From Amycolatopsis saalfeldensis (GTDB lineage: Bacteria > Actinomycetota > Actinomycetes > Mycobacteriales > Pseudonocardiaceae): DNA of 64,000 nucleotides. The stretch covers positions 310,001 to 374,000 of the forward strand of contig NZ_FOEF01000001.1 of assembly GCF_900110575.1 (NCBI RefSeq), in the 5' to 3' direction. Both the position numbers and the translations under genes were made by a program. Below are positions 17,292 to 24,675 of this stretch, piece by piece. Position 1 is the first letter of the stretch, and the number at the start of each line of letters is the position of its first letter. The notes under the pieces were generated by a model that was not told where the DNA came from, did no database searches, and worked only from the letters and a program-made list of their open reading frames with translations.

Positions 17292-19151
17292 TTGACCATG
17301 CCCAAGTCCGTCGCCGAGCAGGCCGAAGGCCAGACGATCCCCGGCCTGCTGCTGCGCAACGCCACCGAGTACGGCGACCACCCCGCGGTCACCTCACTCG
17401 ACCTCGAAGGCCACCCGACGCTGACCTGGAGCGAATTCCGCACCGCGATCGCCGAGGTGTCGCGCGGCCTGGCCGGACTCGGGCTCGGCTCGCGCGACCG
17501 GATGCTGATCATGGCGCCCGGCAGCCCGGACCACCTCGTCGCCGACCTCGCCGCCGTGCACCTCGGCGCCATCCCGTGCACCGCGTACGCCACGCTCAGC
17601 CCGGACCAGATCCGTTACGTGGCAAGGCACAGCGCCGCCCCGGTGGTCGTGCTCGCGGGTGCGGGCGAGCTGGCGCGCTGGCTGCCGGTGCTCGACGACC
17701 TGCCGGCGCTGCGCCACGTCGTGGTGCTGGACGCCGGATCGATCCCGGCCGGCGACCAGCGGTTCACCTCGTTCGCCGAAGTGCGCGAAACGGGCCGCGC
17801 CGCGATCGCCGCCGACCCGGACGTCTTCGAAAGCTCGTGGCAGTCGATCCGGCCGGACGACCCGCTGGCGATGATCTACACCTCCGGCACCACCGGCGAC
17901 CCGAAGGGCGTGGTGCTCTCGCACCGCAACGCCATCCACGAGGGCTACGCGGTGCAGGCGCTGCACGGCTCCCCCATGCACGTCACCAACATCGCGTACC
18001 TGCCGCTCGCGCACATCGCCGAACGCGAGCTGTCGGTGTACATGCCGATCCTGTGGGTGGGCCACGTGCACACCCTCGCCGACCCGTCGGCCGTCGTCAC
18101 GGCGCTCGGCCAGGTGCGCCCGCAGAGCTTCTTCGGCGTGCCGCGGGTCTGGGAGAAAATGGTGGCGGGGCTGAAGAACATGCTCGGCGCCGTCCCCGAA
18201 GACCGGCGGGCGGCCCTGCTCGAGGCCAACGCCTTGCTGCAGGAGGGGTACAAGCTCCGCAGCGCGGGCCAGGAGGTCCCGGCCGAGCTGGCCGAGCGCA
18301 TCGCGAAGACCGACGAAACCGTGCTCGCCCCCGTCCGCGCGTTGCTCGGCCTCGACAAGCTCCTCGTCCCCGCGAGCGGTGCGGCCGCGCTGCCGCTGGA
18401 AGTGCTGTACTTCATCGCCGGGCTGGGCGTCGAAATCCTGGAGGTCTGGGGACTGTCCGAGACCACCGGCGCGGTGACGGCGAACGGCGCGGGCGCGTTC
18501 CGCGCGGGCACCGTCGGGCGAACGCTCGACGGCGTCGAGGTGAAAGTGGCCGAAGACGGGGAACTGCTCGTCCGCGGGCCCATCGTGTTCCTCGGCTACC
18601 TCCAGGCCGACGGCTCGATCAAGAAGGCGACCGACGACGACGGCTGGTTCGCCACCGGCGACATCGGCACCGTCGACGAAGACGGCTACGTGCGGATCAC
18701 CGACCGCAAGAAGGAACTGATCATCACCTCGAGCGGCAAGAACATCGCGCCGACGCACATCGAGGGGCTGCTGAAGGAGCACCCGCTGATCGGCCAGGCG
18801 GTCGCGATCGGCGACGACAAGCCGTACGTCACCGCGCTGATCGTGCTCGACGACGAGATCGCGCCCGGCTGGGCCGCGGCGAACGGCGTCGAGGGCGCCG
18901 ACACCCTGGACGAGCTGGCCGCCCACGAAAAGGTGCGCGCGGAGATCGAGCGCGCCGTGGAATCCGCGAACAGCCGGCTCGCGCGCGTCGAGCAGATCAA
19001 GCGCTACCAGGTGATCACCCGCGTCTGGACGCCCGAGTCCGGCGAGCTGACGCCGACACTCAAGCTCAAGCGACGCGTGATCAACGAACGCTACGGCGAC
19101 GACATCGCCGGGCTGTACACCGGCAGCCCGGCTCCGACAGCGGGTGCCTGA
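17292..19151 (+). CDS. AMP-dependent long-chain acyl-CoA synthetase/ligase (FadD-type)
   Basis: 619 residues. The AMP-binding P-loop YTSGTTGDPKG lies at about 195-206, the adenylate motif LEVWGLSETTG at about 385, the TGDIG aspartate at about 455 and the hinge/C-terminal ITDRKKELIITSSGKNIAP at about 471-489, as in FadD15-type ligases. It activates fatty or other carboxylic acids to acyl-CoA via acyl-AMP. TTG 17292 sits 7 nt after GGAGGAGGG; ATG 17298 is an alternative two codons in. It is monocistronic with a stem-loop right after the stop. Confidence 0.92.
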   Translation: MTMPKSVAEQAEGQTIPGLLLRNATEYGDHPAVTSLDLEGHPTLTWSEFRTAIAEVSRGLAGLGLGSRDRMLIMAPGSPDHLVADLAAVHLGAIPCTAYATLSPDQIRYVARHSAAPVVVLAGAGELARWLPVLDDLPALRHVVVLDAGSIPAGDQRFTSFAEVRETGRAAIAADPDVFESSWQSIRPDDPLAMIYTSGTTGDPKGVVLSHRNAIHEGYAVQALHGSPMHVTNIAYLPLAHIAERELSVYMPILWVGHVHTLADPSAVVTALGQVRPQSFFGVPRVWEKMVAGLKNMLGAVPEDRRAALLEANALLQEGYKLRSAGQEVPAELAERIAKTDETVLAPVRALLGLDKLLVPASGAAALPLEVLYFIAGLGVEILEVWGLSETTGAVTANGAGAFRAGTVGRTLDGVEVKVAEDGELLVRGPIVFLGYLQADGSIKKATDDDGWFATGDIGTVDEDGYVRITDRKKELIITSSGKNIAPTHIEGLLKEHPLIGQAVAIGDDKPYVTALIVLDDEIAPGWAAANGVEGADTLDELAAHEKVRAEIERAVESANSRLARVEQIKRYQVITRVWTPESGELTPTLKLKRRVINERYGDDIAGLYTGSPAPTAGA

Positions 19152-19152
19152 G

Positions 19153-19185
19153 CGGCCACCGGCACACCGGCCTGCGCGGTGGCCG
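19153..19185 (+). terminator. Stem-loop after the FadD-type gene
   Basis: CGGCCACCG and CGGTGGCCG form a perfect 9-bp stem immediately after the stop codon. There is no U-tract, as is common for actinobacterial terminators. It overlaps the SDR relic on the other strand, so the symmetry could be partly fortuitous. Confidence 0.4.
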
Positions 19186-19340
19186 AGCAGACGTACACGA
19201 TGCTCCCGCCCGGCGCCGTCAGCGCCGGGATCGCGCTGCGCGACAACAGGAACGGGCCCTTGGCACGGCGGTGGCCACCAGCGTGTCGCAGGCTGCGGGG
19301 TCGGTGGCGTCGGTTCGCAGGCCGACCGCCTCGGATTCGG
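19153..19340 (-). pseudogene. Relic of an SDR-family gene
   Basis: On the minus strand one frame reads SEAVGLRTDATDPAACDTLV, an SDR segment normally before the NNAG motif. A second frame then reads GPFLLSRSAIPALTAPGG and SIVYVCSATAQAGVP, the SDR beta-5/active-site serine region. The NNAG block between them is deleted, and neither the Rossmann start nor the YxxxK is present. It lies directly downstream of the TetR gene in the same direction, preceded by a palindrome like the TetR operator, so it may be the remains of the regulated gene. Confidence 0.6.
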
Positions 19341-19344
19341 GCTG

Positions 19345-19358
19345 CAACCCTAGGGTTG
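19345..19358. promoter_or_regulatory. Perfect palindrome at the 3' end of the TetR gene
   Basis: CAACCCTAGGGTTG, a perfect 14-bp palindrome that includes the TetR stop codon. It matches the palindrome upstream of the TetR gene (19998-20013) at 12 of 14 bases, which suggests both are operators of the same regulator. This copy would have controlled the decayed SDR. Confidence 0.5.
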
Positions 19359-19976
19359 GTTCTTGCCTTCCGAAGTGCTGGACCGGCGATCGTGGGGCAG
19401 GGCGATGCGTTCCGCGGCCCGGACCACCGCCGCGCGGCGGCGGGCCCGCTCGGCCGGGTTGTCGGCGTCGGCGCCGGTCAGCATGCGGGCGAGCTGGGGG
19501 ACGGCGACCCACCAGGCCGAGAGCGCGATGGCCATGAAAATGGCGTAGTCGGCGTCGATCTCCTCGTCCAGCACGCCTTCGCGCTGCGCGGCGGTGTACC
19601 ACTCGACCTGGTTCCGGTACTGCGTGGTGCGGTTGTCCTCGTCGACCGCCGGCTCCTGGCCCAGCGCCTCCCACAGCAGCAGGCGGACCAGCTCCGGGTG
19701 CTGTTGGTGGTAGTCGAAGGTGCGGCCGGCGAACTCGCCGACTTCTTCCGCGCGCCCGTCCGGCCGCCCGACCGCGGCCGCGAGCTGCCGCAGCTGGTCG
19801 GACAGCACGGTCTCGAACAGGGCCCGCTTGTCGCCGTAGTAGTTGTACAGCCGTTCTTTGTTGATACCGGCGCGTTTCGCGATGTCCGCCATGGTCGCGT
19901 CCGGTCCCCGCGCGCCGAACTCGGCGATCGCGGCGGCCATCAGGCGCCGGCGGGTTTCCTCGGTGTCCCAAGCCAC
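19350..19976 (-). CDS. TetR-family regulator
   Basis: 208 residues. The helix-turn-helix is at about 8-55 (RRLMAAAIAEFGARGPDATMADIAKRAGINKERLYNYYGDK), followed by a TetR ligand domain with a Trp/Tyr-rich pocket (FAGRTFDYHQQHPELVRLLLWEALG). Palindromes of the same sequence class lie just upstream of the start and at the 3' end, implying autoregulation. The gene it once controlled downstream is an SDR relic; the intact SDR at 20029 is transcribed toward it from upstream and could also be a target. Confidence 0.9.
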   Translation of the reverse strand: MAWDTEETRRRLMAAAIAEFGARGPDATMADIAKRAGINKERLYNYYGDKRALFETVLSDQLRQLAAAVGRPDGRAEEVGEFAGRTFDYHQQHPELVRLLLWEALGQEPAVDEDNRTTQYRNQVEWYTAAQREGVLDEEIDADYAIFMAIALSAWWVAVPQLARMLTGADADNPAERARRRAAVVRAAERIALPHDRRSSTSEGKNQP

Positions 19977-19997
19977 GCCGGGAGTCTAGCCCGGTCA

Positions 19998-20013
19998 CCA
20001 ACCCTGGAGTTGG
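19998..20013. promoter_or_regulatory. Putative TetR autoregulatory operator
   Basis: CCAACCCTGGAGTTGG, arms CCAAC/GTTGG with outer CTCC-like partial symmetry, 22 nt upstream of the TetR start and 15 nt before the end of the upstream SDR gene. Near-identical to the palindrome at 19345-19358. Confidence 0.5.
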
Positions 20014-20028
20014 CGACCGGACCCGCGG

Positions 20029-20925
20029 TCAGGCGATGCGGCTGGGGGTTTCCGTCCACTTGCGCAGCCGCGGCGGGACGCGCTTCTCCAGCCCGTAGTT
20101 CTCCAGGTGCGCGCTGAACACCTCGTCGAACGCGTTCTGCACCGTCTCGGTGTCCCACACCGGGCGTTCGAGGATCGGTTGCTTCAGGTACGGCTGGCCC
20201 ATCACGTGCAGCTGCGGGCCGTTGCACCGGATCATCTGGCCGGTGATCCCGGCCGAGCCGCCGCCGAGCAGGAACAGCACCACCGGCGCGATCTTCGACG
20301 GCGTGCGGTCCGGCGGGCAGGCCCGCAGCGCCCGCTCCGACTTCCACACCATCCGCGTGTGCGCCACCGGGCACACGGCGTTGACGCGGATTCCGGCCTC
20401 CTCGAGGTCGAGCGCCCAGGAGTAGGTGAGCGACGCGACCGCGCCCTTGCTCGCCGCGTACACGCCGAGCTTGCGCTGGCCCAGCGAAGCGCCGGAAGAG
20501 ATGTTCACGATCGACCCGCCGGTGCCGCCCGCGACCATGGCCTTGATGGCGGCGAGCCCGGTGTACATCACGCCGAGGACGTTGACTTCGACCAGCTCCC
20601 TGGCCTGGTCGACGTCGTCCTCCCACGGCAGTGCCTCGTAGTTCAGCCCCGCGTTGTTGACCAGCCCGTCGATCCGGCCGAACGCCCGCACGCACTCGTC
20701 CACGATCGCCTGCGCCTGGGCCGGGTCGGCCACGCTGTGCCCGCTGGCCACCGCCCGGCCGCCGTACGCCCGGATGTTCTCCGCCGTCCGCTCGGCCAGC
20801 TCCAGGTCGACGTCGTTGACCACCACGGCGCCGCCCGCGCGCGCCACGTGCACGGCGAACGCTTCGCCGAGCCCCCGGCCGGCGCCGGTCACGACCACCG
20901 CCTTGTCCTGCATCAGCCCGTCCAT
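20029..20925 (-). CDS. SDR-family oxidoreductase with a C-terminal extension
   Basis: 298 residues. TGAGRGLG at about 12-19, NNAG near 93 and active-site YAASK near 160 mark a classical SDR. It resembles the SDR groups of actinobacterial steroid/fatty-acid (MFE-2-like 3-hydroxyacyl) metabolism. An extra 45 residues at the C-terminus (VQNAFDEVFSAHLENYGLEKR) go beyond the usual 250-residue core. The start M-D-G-L-M is chosen for its GGGGAGAGG site. It runs toward the TetR gene with a 52-nt gap holding the putative operator. Confidence 0.88.
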   Translation of the reverse strand: MDGLMQDKAVVVTGAGRGLGEAFAVHVARAGGAVVVNDVDLELAERTAENIRAYGGRAVASGHSVADPAQAQAIVDECVRAFGRIDGLVNNAGLNYEALPWEDDVDQARELVEVNVLGVMYTGLAAIKAMVAGGTGGSIVNISSGASLGQRKLGVYAASKGAVASLTYSWALDLEEAGIRVNAVCPVAHTRMVWKSERALRACPPDRTPSKIAPVVLFLLGGGSAGITGQMIRCNGPQLHVMGQPYLKQPILERPVWDTETVQNAFDEVFSAHLENYGLEKRVPPRLRKWTETPSRIA

Positions 20926-21304
20926 AAACCTCTCCCCACTGCATGCACCGGCGGGCGAGGGGCCGCGCCGCCGGGCTCCCCACCAGTCTTGGTCCATTCG
21001 GCGCAACGGACAGGGCAGCGGCGGCGAACGGTGCCTGACCTGCGCCGAGCGAGTGATCGTCGATCAGTCCGCCGGTACCTCCCGACGGGTCAGCGCCACC
21101 GGGAGCCGCGGTCCACCCGGCGTAGCCCGATCGGCTCAACCGCCGCCGACATCCCCGTTCCCGGTCCACCTCCGGGTAATCGGCGGCATACTGGCTGTCG
21201 TCCCGGTTACCGAACCTGTGACGCGCTGACCGGCGCTGTCACGGCACCGGCAGAATGCGGGAAGACTACGTTCGCCCGACCGGGGAGGGGGGAATGGCCA
21301 CCCC
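20926..21304. other. Divergent intergenic region between the SDR and MFS genes
   Basis: 379 bases without a credible gene. It contains a perfect short palindrome TGATCG-T-CGATCA at 21054-21066, a possible operator for one of the divergent promoters. Nothing else recognised. Confidence 0.5.
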
Positions 21305-22519
21305 GTGACGACCCACGCCAGTGCACCGCTGACCGCGCCGCTGCGGAACGTCGAGTACCGCGTTCTGTGGGCGGCCGAGGCCATCTCGAGCGCGGGCGAC
21401 CAGCTGGCGAAGGTGGCGCTGTCCATCCTCGTCTACAACCGCACCGGCTCGGCGCTCTGGGCCGCGGTGGTCTACGCCCTCACCTTCCTGCCCGCGCTGG
21501 CGGGCGGGCTCGGGCTGTCCTTCCTGGCCGACCGCTACCCGCGACGAGTGGTGCTGGCCTCGAGCGCGGCGGTGCAGGCGGTGCTCGTGGGCTTGATGAG
21601 CATCCCGGGGATGCCGCTCGGCGTGCTGTGCGGGCTGCTCGTCGTGGTGCAGTTGGCCGCTTCGCCGGCGAACGCGGCGCAGAACGCGATCACCCGTGAA
21701 GTGTTCGAAGACGACGAGCTGTACCTGCGCAGCCAGGACCTGCGCGGGATCACGACCAACACGGTGCAGCTGCTCGGGCTGGCGGGCGGCGGGCTGCTGG
21801 TGACGGCGGTCGGCTCCTCGTGGGCGCTGGCGATCGACGCGGTGAGCTTCGCGGTCGCCGCGGTCATCGTCCGGATCTGGGTGCACGACCGGCCCGCGGC
21901 GGGCGGGGAGCAGACGACCTGGTTCGGGGCGACGCGGTGGGTGTTCGGCCAGCGGCGGCTGCGGGTGCTGATCGCGCTGTCCTGGCTGGTCGGGCTTTCG
22001 GTGGTGCCGGAGGGGCTGGCCGCGCCGCTGGCCCGCCAGCTGGGCGAGCCGTCCGCGGCCGTCGGCTGGCTGCTCGCCGCCGACCCGCTCGGCTTCGTGG
22101 TGGGGGCCTACCTGCTGTCCAAATTCGCCTCGGCGCCGACGCGGCAACGGCTGCTCGGCGTGCTGGCCACCCTGTCGCTGGCCCTGCTCGCGCTGTTCCT
22201 GCTGCGGCCGAACCTGCCGGTCGCGCTCGTGCTGCTGGCACTGGCGGGCGCCATGGGGGCGTACATCATCACGGTGACCGCGACGTTCTCCACCTGGGTG
22301 CCGAACGAGCTGCGCGGCGGCGCCGGCGGGCTGTACCGCACGGGGCTGCGCGTCGCGCAAGGCGTCGGCGTCGCGATCGGCGGGGTGGTCGCGCAGGCGA
22401 CCGGCTCGGCCGTCACGGCCATCGCACTCGCCGGGGTGGCCGGCGTCGTACTGGCGATTCCCACGGCGTTCTCCTGGACCCGGGTCCGGCACGCGGTCGC
22501 CGCCGACTCCGGGCTCTGA
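21305..22519 (+). CDS. MFS transporter
   Basis: 404 residues with about 12 hydrophobic segments. The MFS loop 2-3 signature is present as FLADRYPRR near residue 75, and NRTGSALWAAVVYALTFLPAL matches the enterobactin/macrolide exporter-like MFS_3 branch. Likely a proton-driven exporter in the cytoplasmic membrane; substrate unknown. GTG 21305 follows GGGGAGGGGGGAA. No regulator is adjacent, and the minus-strand mini-ORF array lies 70 nt downstream, convergent. Confidence 0.88.
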   Translation: MTTHASAPLTAPLRNVEYRVLWAAEAISSAGDQLAKVALSILVYNRTGSALWAAVVYALTFLPALAGGLGLSFLADRYPRRVVLASSAAVQAVLVGLMSIPGMPLGVLCGLLVVVQLAASPANAAQNAITREVFEDDELYLRSQDLRGITTNTVQLLGLAGGGLLVTAVGSSWALAIDAVSFAVAAVIVRIWVHDRPAAGGEQTTWFGATRWVFGQRRLRVLIALSWLVGLSVVPEGLAAPLARQLGEPSAAVGWLLAADPLGFVVGAYLLSKFASAPTRQRLLGVLATLSLALLALFLLRPNLPVALVLLALAGAMGAYIITVTATFSTWVPNELRGGAGGLYRTGLRVAQGVGVAIGGVVAQATGSAVTAIALAGVAGVVLAIPTAFSWTRVRHAVAADSGL

Positions 22520-22588
22520 ATCATGGCCGGATCACTGCCGCCGGCCCGGCGAAAGACGTCCGGGCATCGAAGCCGGACCGAACTGTTT

Positions 22589-22609
22589 TCACGCCTCGCG
22601 GTCACGCAC
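22589..22609 (-). CDS. Six-codon mini-ORF, copy C (M-R-D-R-E-A)
   Basis: GTG CGT GAC CGC GAG GCG then TGA. GGAGGTGG (22615-22622) lies 5 nt upstream of the start. Relative to copies A and B it differs by the start codon type, three synonymous third positions and one residue. Confidence 0.35.
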   Translation of the reverse strand: MRDREA

Positions 22610-22660
22610 GGAATCCACCTCCGCTCACCATGTCACGGAACAAGCACGGTCAGGTCCAGC

Positions 22661-22681
22661 TCAGGCTTCACGGTCCGACAT
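22661..22681 (-). CDS. Six-codon mini-ORF, copy B (M-S-D-R-E-A)
   Basis: ATG TCG GAC CGT GAA GCC then TGA, with GAGGAGGTG at 22689-22697 about 7 nt upstream. It differs from copy A by a single synonymous change (GAA for GAG). Confidence 0.35.
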   Translation of the reverse strand: MSDREA

Positions 22682-22734
22682 CGTCCGGCACCTCCTCGTG
22701 ACTGCAATTCGGACGGAAAAGGGGCGGGGACGAT

Positions 22735-22755
22735 TCAGGCCTCACGGTCCGACAT
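22735..22755 (-). CDS. Six-codon mini-ORF, copy A (M-S-D-R-E-A)
   Basis: ATG TCG GAC CGT GAG GCC then TGA, with AGGAGGTG at 22764-22771 about 8 nt upstream, close to the ideal spacing. It could also be the end of a 33-residue frame that starts at ATG 22836. Confidence 0.38.
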   Translation of the reverse strand: MSDREA

Positions 22756-22891
22756 CGGGAAAGCACCTCCTGTGGCGCACCGCGGGGATGCGGGAGAGAC
22801 CGGTGCCGCAATTCGCATTCGGGATTCACCAGCCATCGGGGGAAGGCGCCTCCGGGGTGTGGAGGCACGCGAGTGGGCGGAACACGAATTC

Positions 22892-22908
22892 AGTCCTCGG
22901 GGAGGACT
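22892..22908. promoter_or_regulatory. Short perfect hairpin containing a GGAGGA sequence
   Basis: AGTCCTC-GGG-GAGGACT, a 7-bp perfect stem with a 3-nt loop, 107 nt upstream of the GGDEF gene and 56 nt upstream of the first mini-ORF unit on the other strand. In RNA of either strand it would hide a GGAGGA or TCCTC motif. It could be an operator or an RNA switch. Confidence 0.35.
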
Positions 22909-23015
22909 CCCTGCCGGGAAGTCGGTGAGTGCGATGATACCGGTAAGGCATACCACTACCACAGCGGGAACCATCACACGCCGACAACCCGAGAGACCGG
23001 AGGAGGCCGAGCCCG

Positions 23016-24452
23016 ATGCCCGAGAACGGACACGCGCGCGGTGAACCCACGGACTCCGGTGACGAGGTACCCGAAGCGGCCCATGATCACCCAAACCCGA
23101 ACCGGGTTTCCGCGCGTGCCGCACAAACCGCGACCGAACGGTCGCACGGTGTCGGCACCAGGCTGCGCGCGCTGATTTCCGCGAATCCGGTTCCTTCGTG
23201 GGATCTGTGGACGAAGCCACGCCCGATGATCATTTTCCTGCTTTCCTGGGAAGCGATCGCGGTCGCGCTGCTGACGTTCGGGATCGTCACCACAGGCGCG
23301 GCCACACTCGTCGACTGGGCGCGGTTCGGGATCCTCGCCGTCTGCGCCACCGTGCACATCCAGCTCACCCGGCGGCAGGAGGAGCGGCGGCGCAACCGGG
23401 TCACCGCCGTCCACATCGACCTGTCCGGCATCTGGGTCTTCCCGGGCGCGCTGCTGCTGCCGATCCACCTGACCCTGCTGCTGATCGTCATCGTCCGGAC
23501 CCAGCGGTGGTTCAACTCGCGGCGGCCGCCACACAAGTTCGTCTTCACTTCGCTGACCCACGCCGTTTCGGCGCTGCTGGCCCACCAGCTCTACCAGAGC
23601 TTCGCGTCGGCGGAAGTGGCCCGGCTGAGCCCGGCGAACTCGCTGCAGGTCTTCGGCATCCTGATGCTCGTCGGCTTCTGTTACGCCGCGCTGCAGGCGA
23701 TCGTCATCGGCGGGCTGCTCGCGCTGGGCGGCACTTCGGCGCCGACGCTGAGCAATGTGCTGGGCACCAAGGACGACAACCTGCTGGAGCTCTCGACGAT
23801 CGGGCTCGGCACGATCGCCACCATCCTGCTCGTGGAGATCCCGCCGGCGATCGTGATCCTGGTGCTGATCACCGTGCTTGGCAACCGGCTGGCGGAGATC
23901 AACCAGCTGCAGTCCGAGGCGCGGACGGACCCGAAGACGGGGATCTTCAACGTGCGCGGCTGGTCCGAATCGGCGGAGCGCGCGCTGGCCCGCTCCGCGC
24001 GCGGCGGCGAAATGCTGGCGCTGCTGATGATCGACCTCGACCATTTCAAGTGGATCAACGACACCTACGGCCACCCGGCGGGCGACGACGTGCTGCGCAC
24101 CGTCGCGCAGACCCTCGACGAGATCACCCGCCCCAAGGACATCATCGGCCGGTTCGGCGGCGAGGAGTTCCTGATCCTGCTGCCGGACGTCGACGAGACG
24201 GCGTCGAAGGTGACGGCCGAGCGCATCCGCGTCGCGATCGCCGAGCAGCAGATCGTCAGCACCGACAAGCGCGGCGGCCGGGCCCGGATCGGCGGGCGCA
24301 CCGCGTCCATCGGGGTGGCGCTGCTCGGGCCCAACGGGACCACGGTGGAACAGCTGCTGCACGCCGCGGACGCCGCCGTTTACGCGGCCAAAGAGGGCGG
24401 CCGCAACCAAGTGCGGTTCGCCGACGCGGACCAGTCGTCCACCGAGGGCTGA
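23016..24452 (+). CDS. Membrane diguanylate cyclase (GGDEF)
   Basis: 478 residues. A disordered N-terminus of 60 residues is followed by about six membrane helices (MIIFLLSWEAIAVALLTFGIV through AIVILVLITVLGNRL). The GGDEF domain has the active site G-G-E-E-F at about 381-385 and an allosteric I-site R-P-K-D exactly five residues before it. It makes c-di-GMP from GTP and should be feedback-inhibited. The ATG has GGAGGAGG upstream. No EAL partner is adjacent, and no c-di-GMP riboswitch was recognised in the leader. Confidence 0.9.
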   Translation: MPENGHARGEPTDSGDEVPEAAHDHPNPNRVSARAAQTATERSHGVGTRLRALISANPVPSWDLWTKPRPMIIFLLSWEAIAVALLTFGIVTTGAATLVDWARFGILAVCATVHIQLTRRQEERRRNRVTAVHIDLSGIWVFPGALLLPIHLTLLLIVIVRTQRWFNSRRPPHKFVFTSLTHAVSALLAHQLYQSFASAEVARLSPANSLQVFGILMLVGFCYAALQAIVIGGLLALGGTSAPTLSNVLGTKDDNLLELSTIGLGTIATILLVEIPPAIVILVLITVLGNRLAEINQLQSEARTDPKTGIFNVRGWSESAERALARSARGGEMLALLMIDLDHFKWINDTYGHPAGDDVLRTVAQTLDEITRPKDIIGRFGGEEFLILLPDVDETASKVTAERIRVAIAEQQIVSTDKRGGRARIGGRTASIGVALLGPNGTTVEQLLHAADAAVYAAKEGGRNQVRFADADQSSTEG

Positions 24453-24675
24453 GCGCCCCCGTTTCCGGCCCGCCATTGACCCGGACTCGAAATCCGATTA
24501 ATCGCGTTCGACTCCGGCGGCAGAATTGGCTTTCCACCAGGCTTTCCGGGCCGTAATTCAGCAGCGCCCGAAATAAGCGGTATGTTCGGCGCCGTCGGCA
24601 TCGGGGGCTATCCCCCGCCCACGCCGGGGGCTGTCACCGTGCCGTCCCGGCGGGCGGGCTGGCACCCTGGGACCC

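Larger units (their letters stand above)
22589..22853 (-). repeat. Array of Shine-Dalgarno-led mini-ORFs, period about 73-81 nt
   Basis: Three copies of a GGAGGTG site followed by an M-x-D-R-E-A-stop mini-ORF begin at 22755, 22681 and 22609 (start-to-start 74 and 72 nt). A fourth degenerate unit (GGAGGCGCC at 22846-22853, ATG 22836) lies 81 nt before copy A and reads through in frame into it, giving a 33-residue alternative. Sequence between units is unrelated. The array is divergent from the GGDEF gene and convergent with the MFS gene. Confidence 0.7.

Noticed and set aside
22520..23015. c-di-GMP (GEMM) riboswitch before the cyclase gene
   Set aside because: The conserved GEMM core and tetraloop-receptor motifs could not be found in the leader.
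22735..23220. A 161-codon minus-strand protein ending in the mini-ORF copy A
   Set aside because: Its first half is antisense to the GGDEF start and its own ribosome binding site, and no family fits. At most the last 33 codons (from 22836) are plausible.
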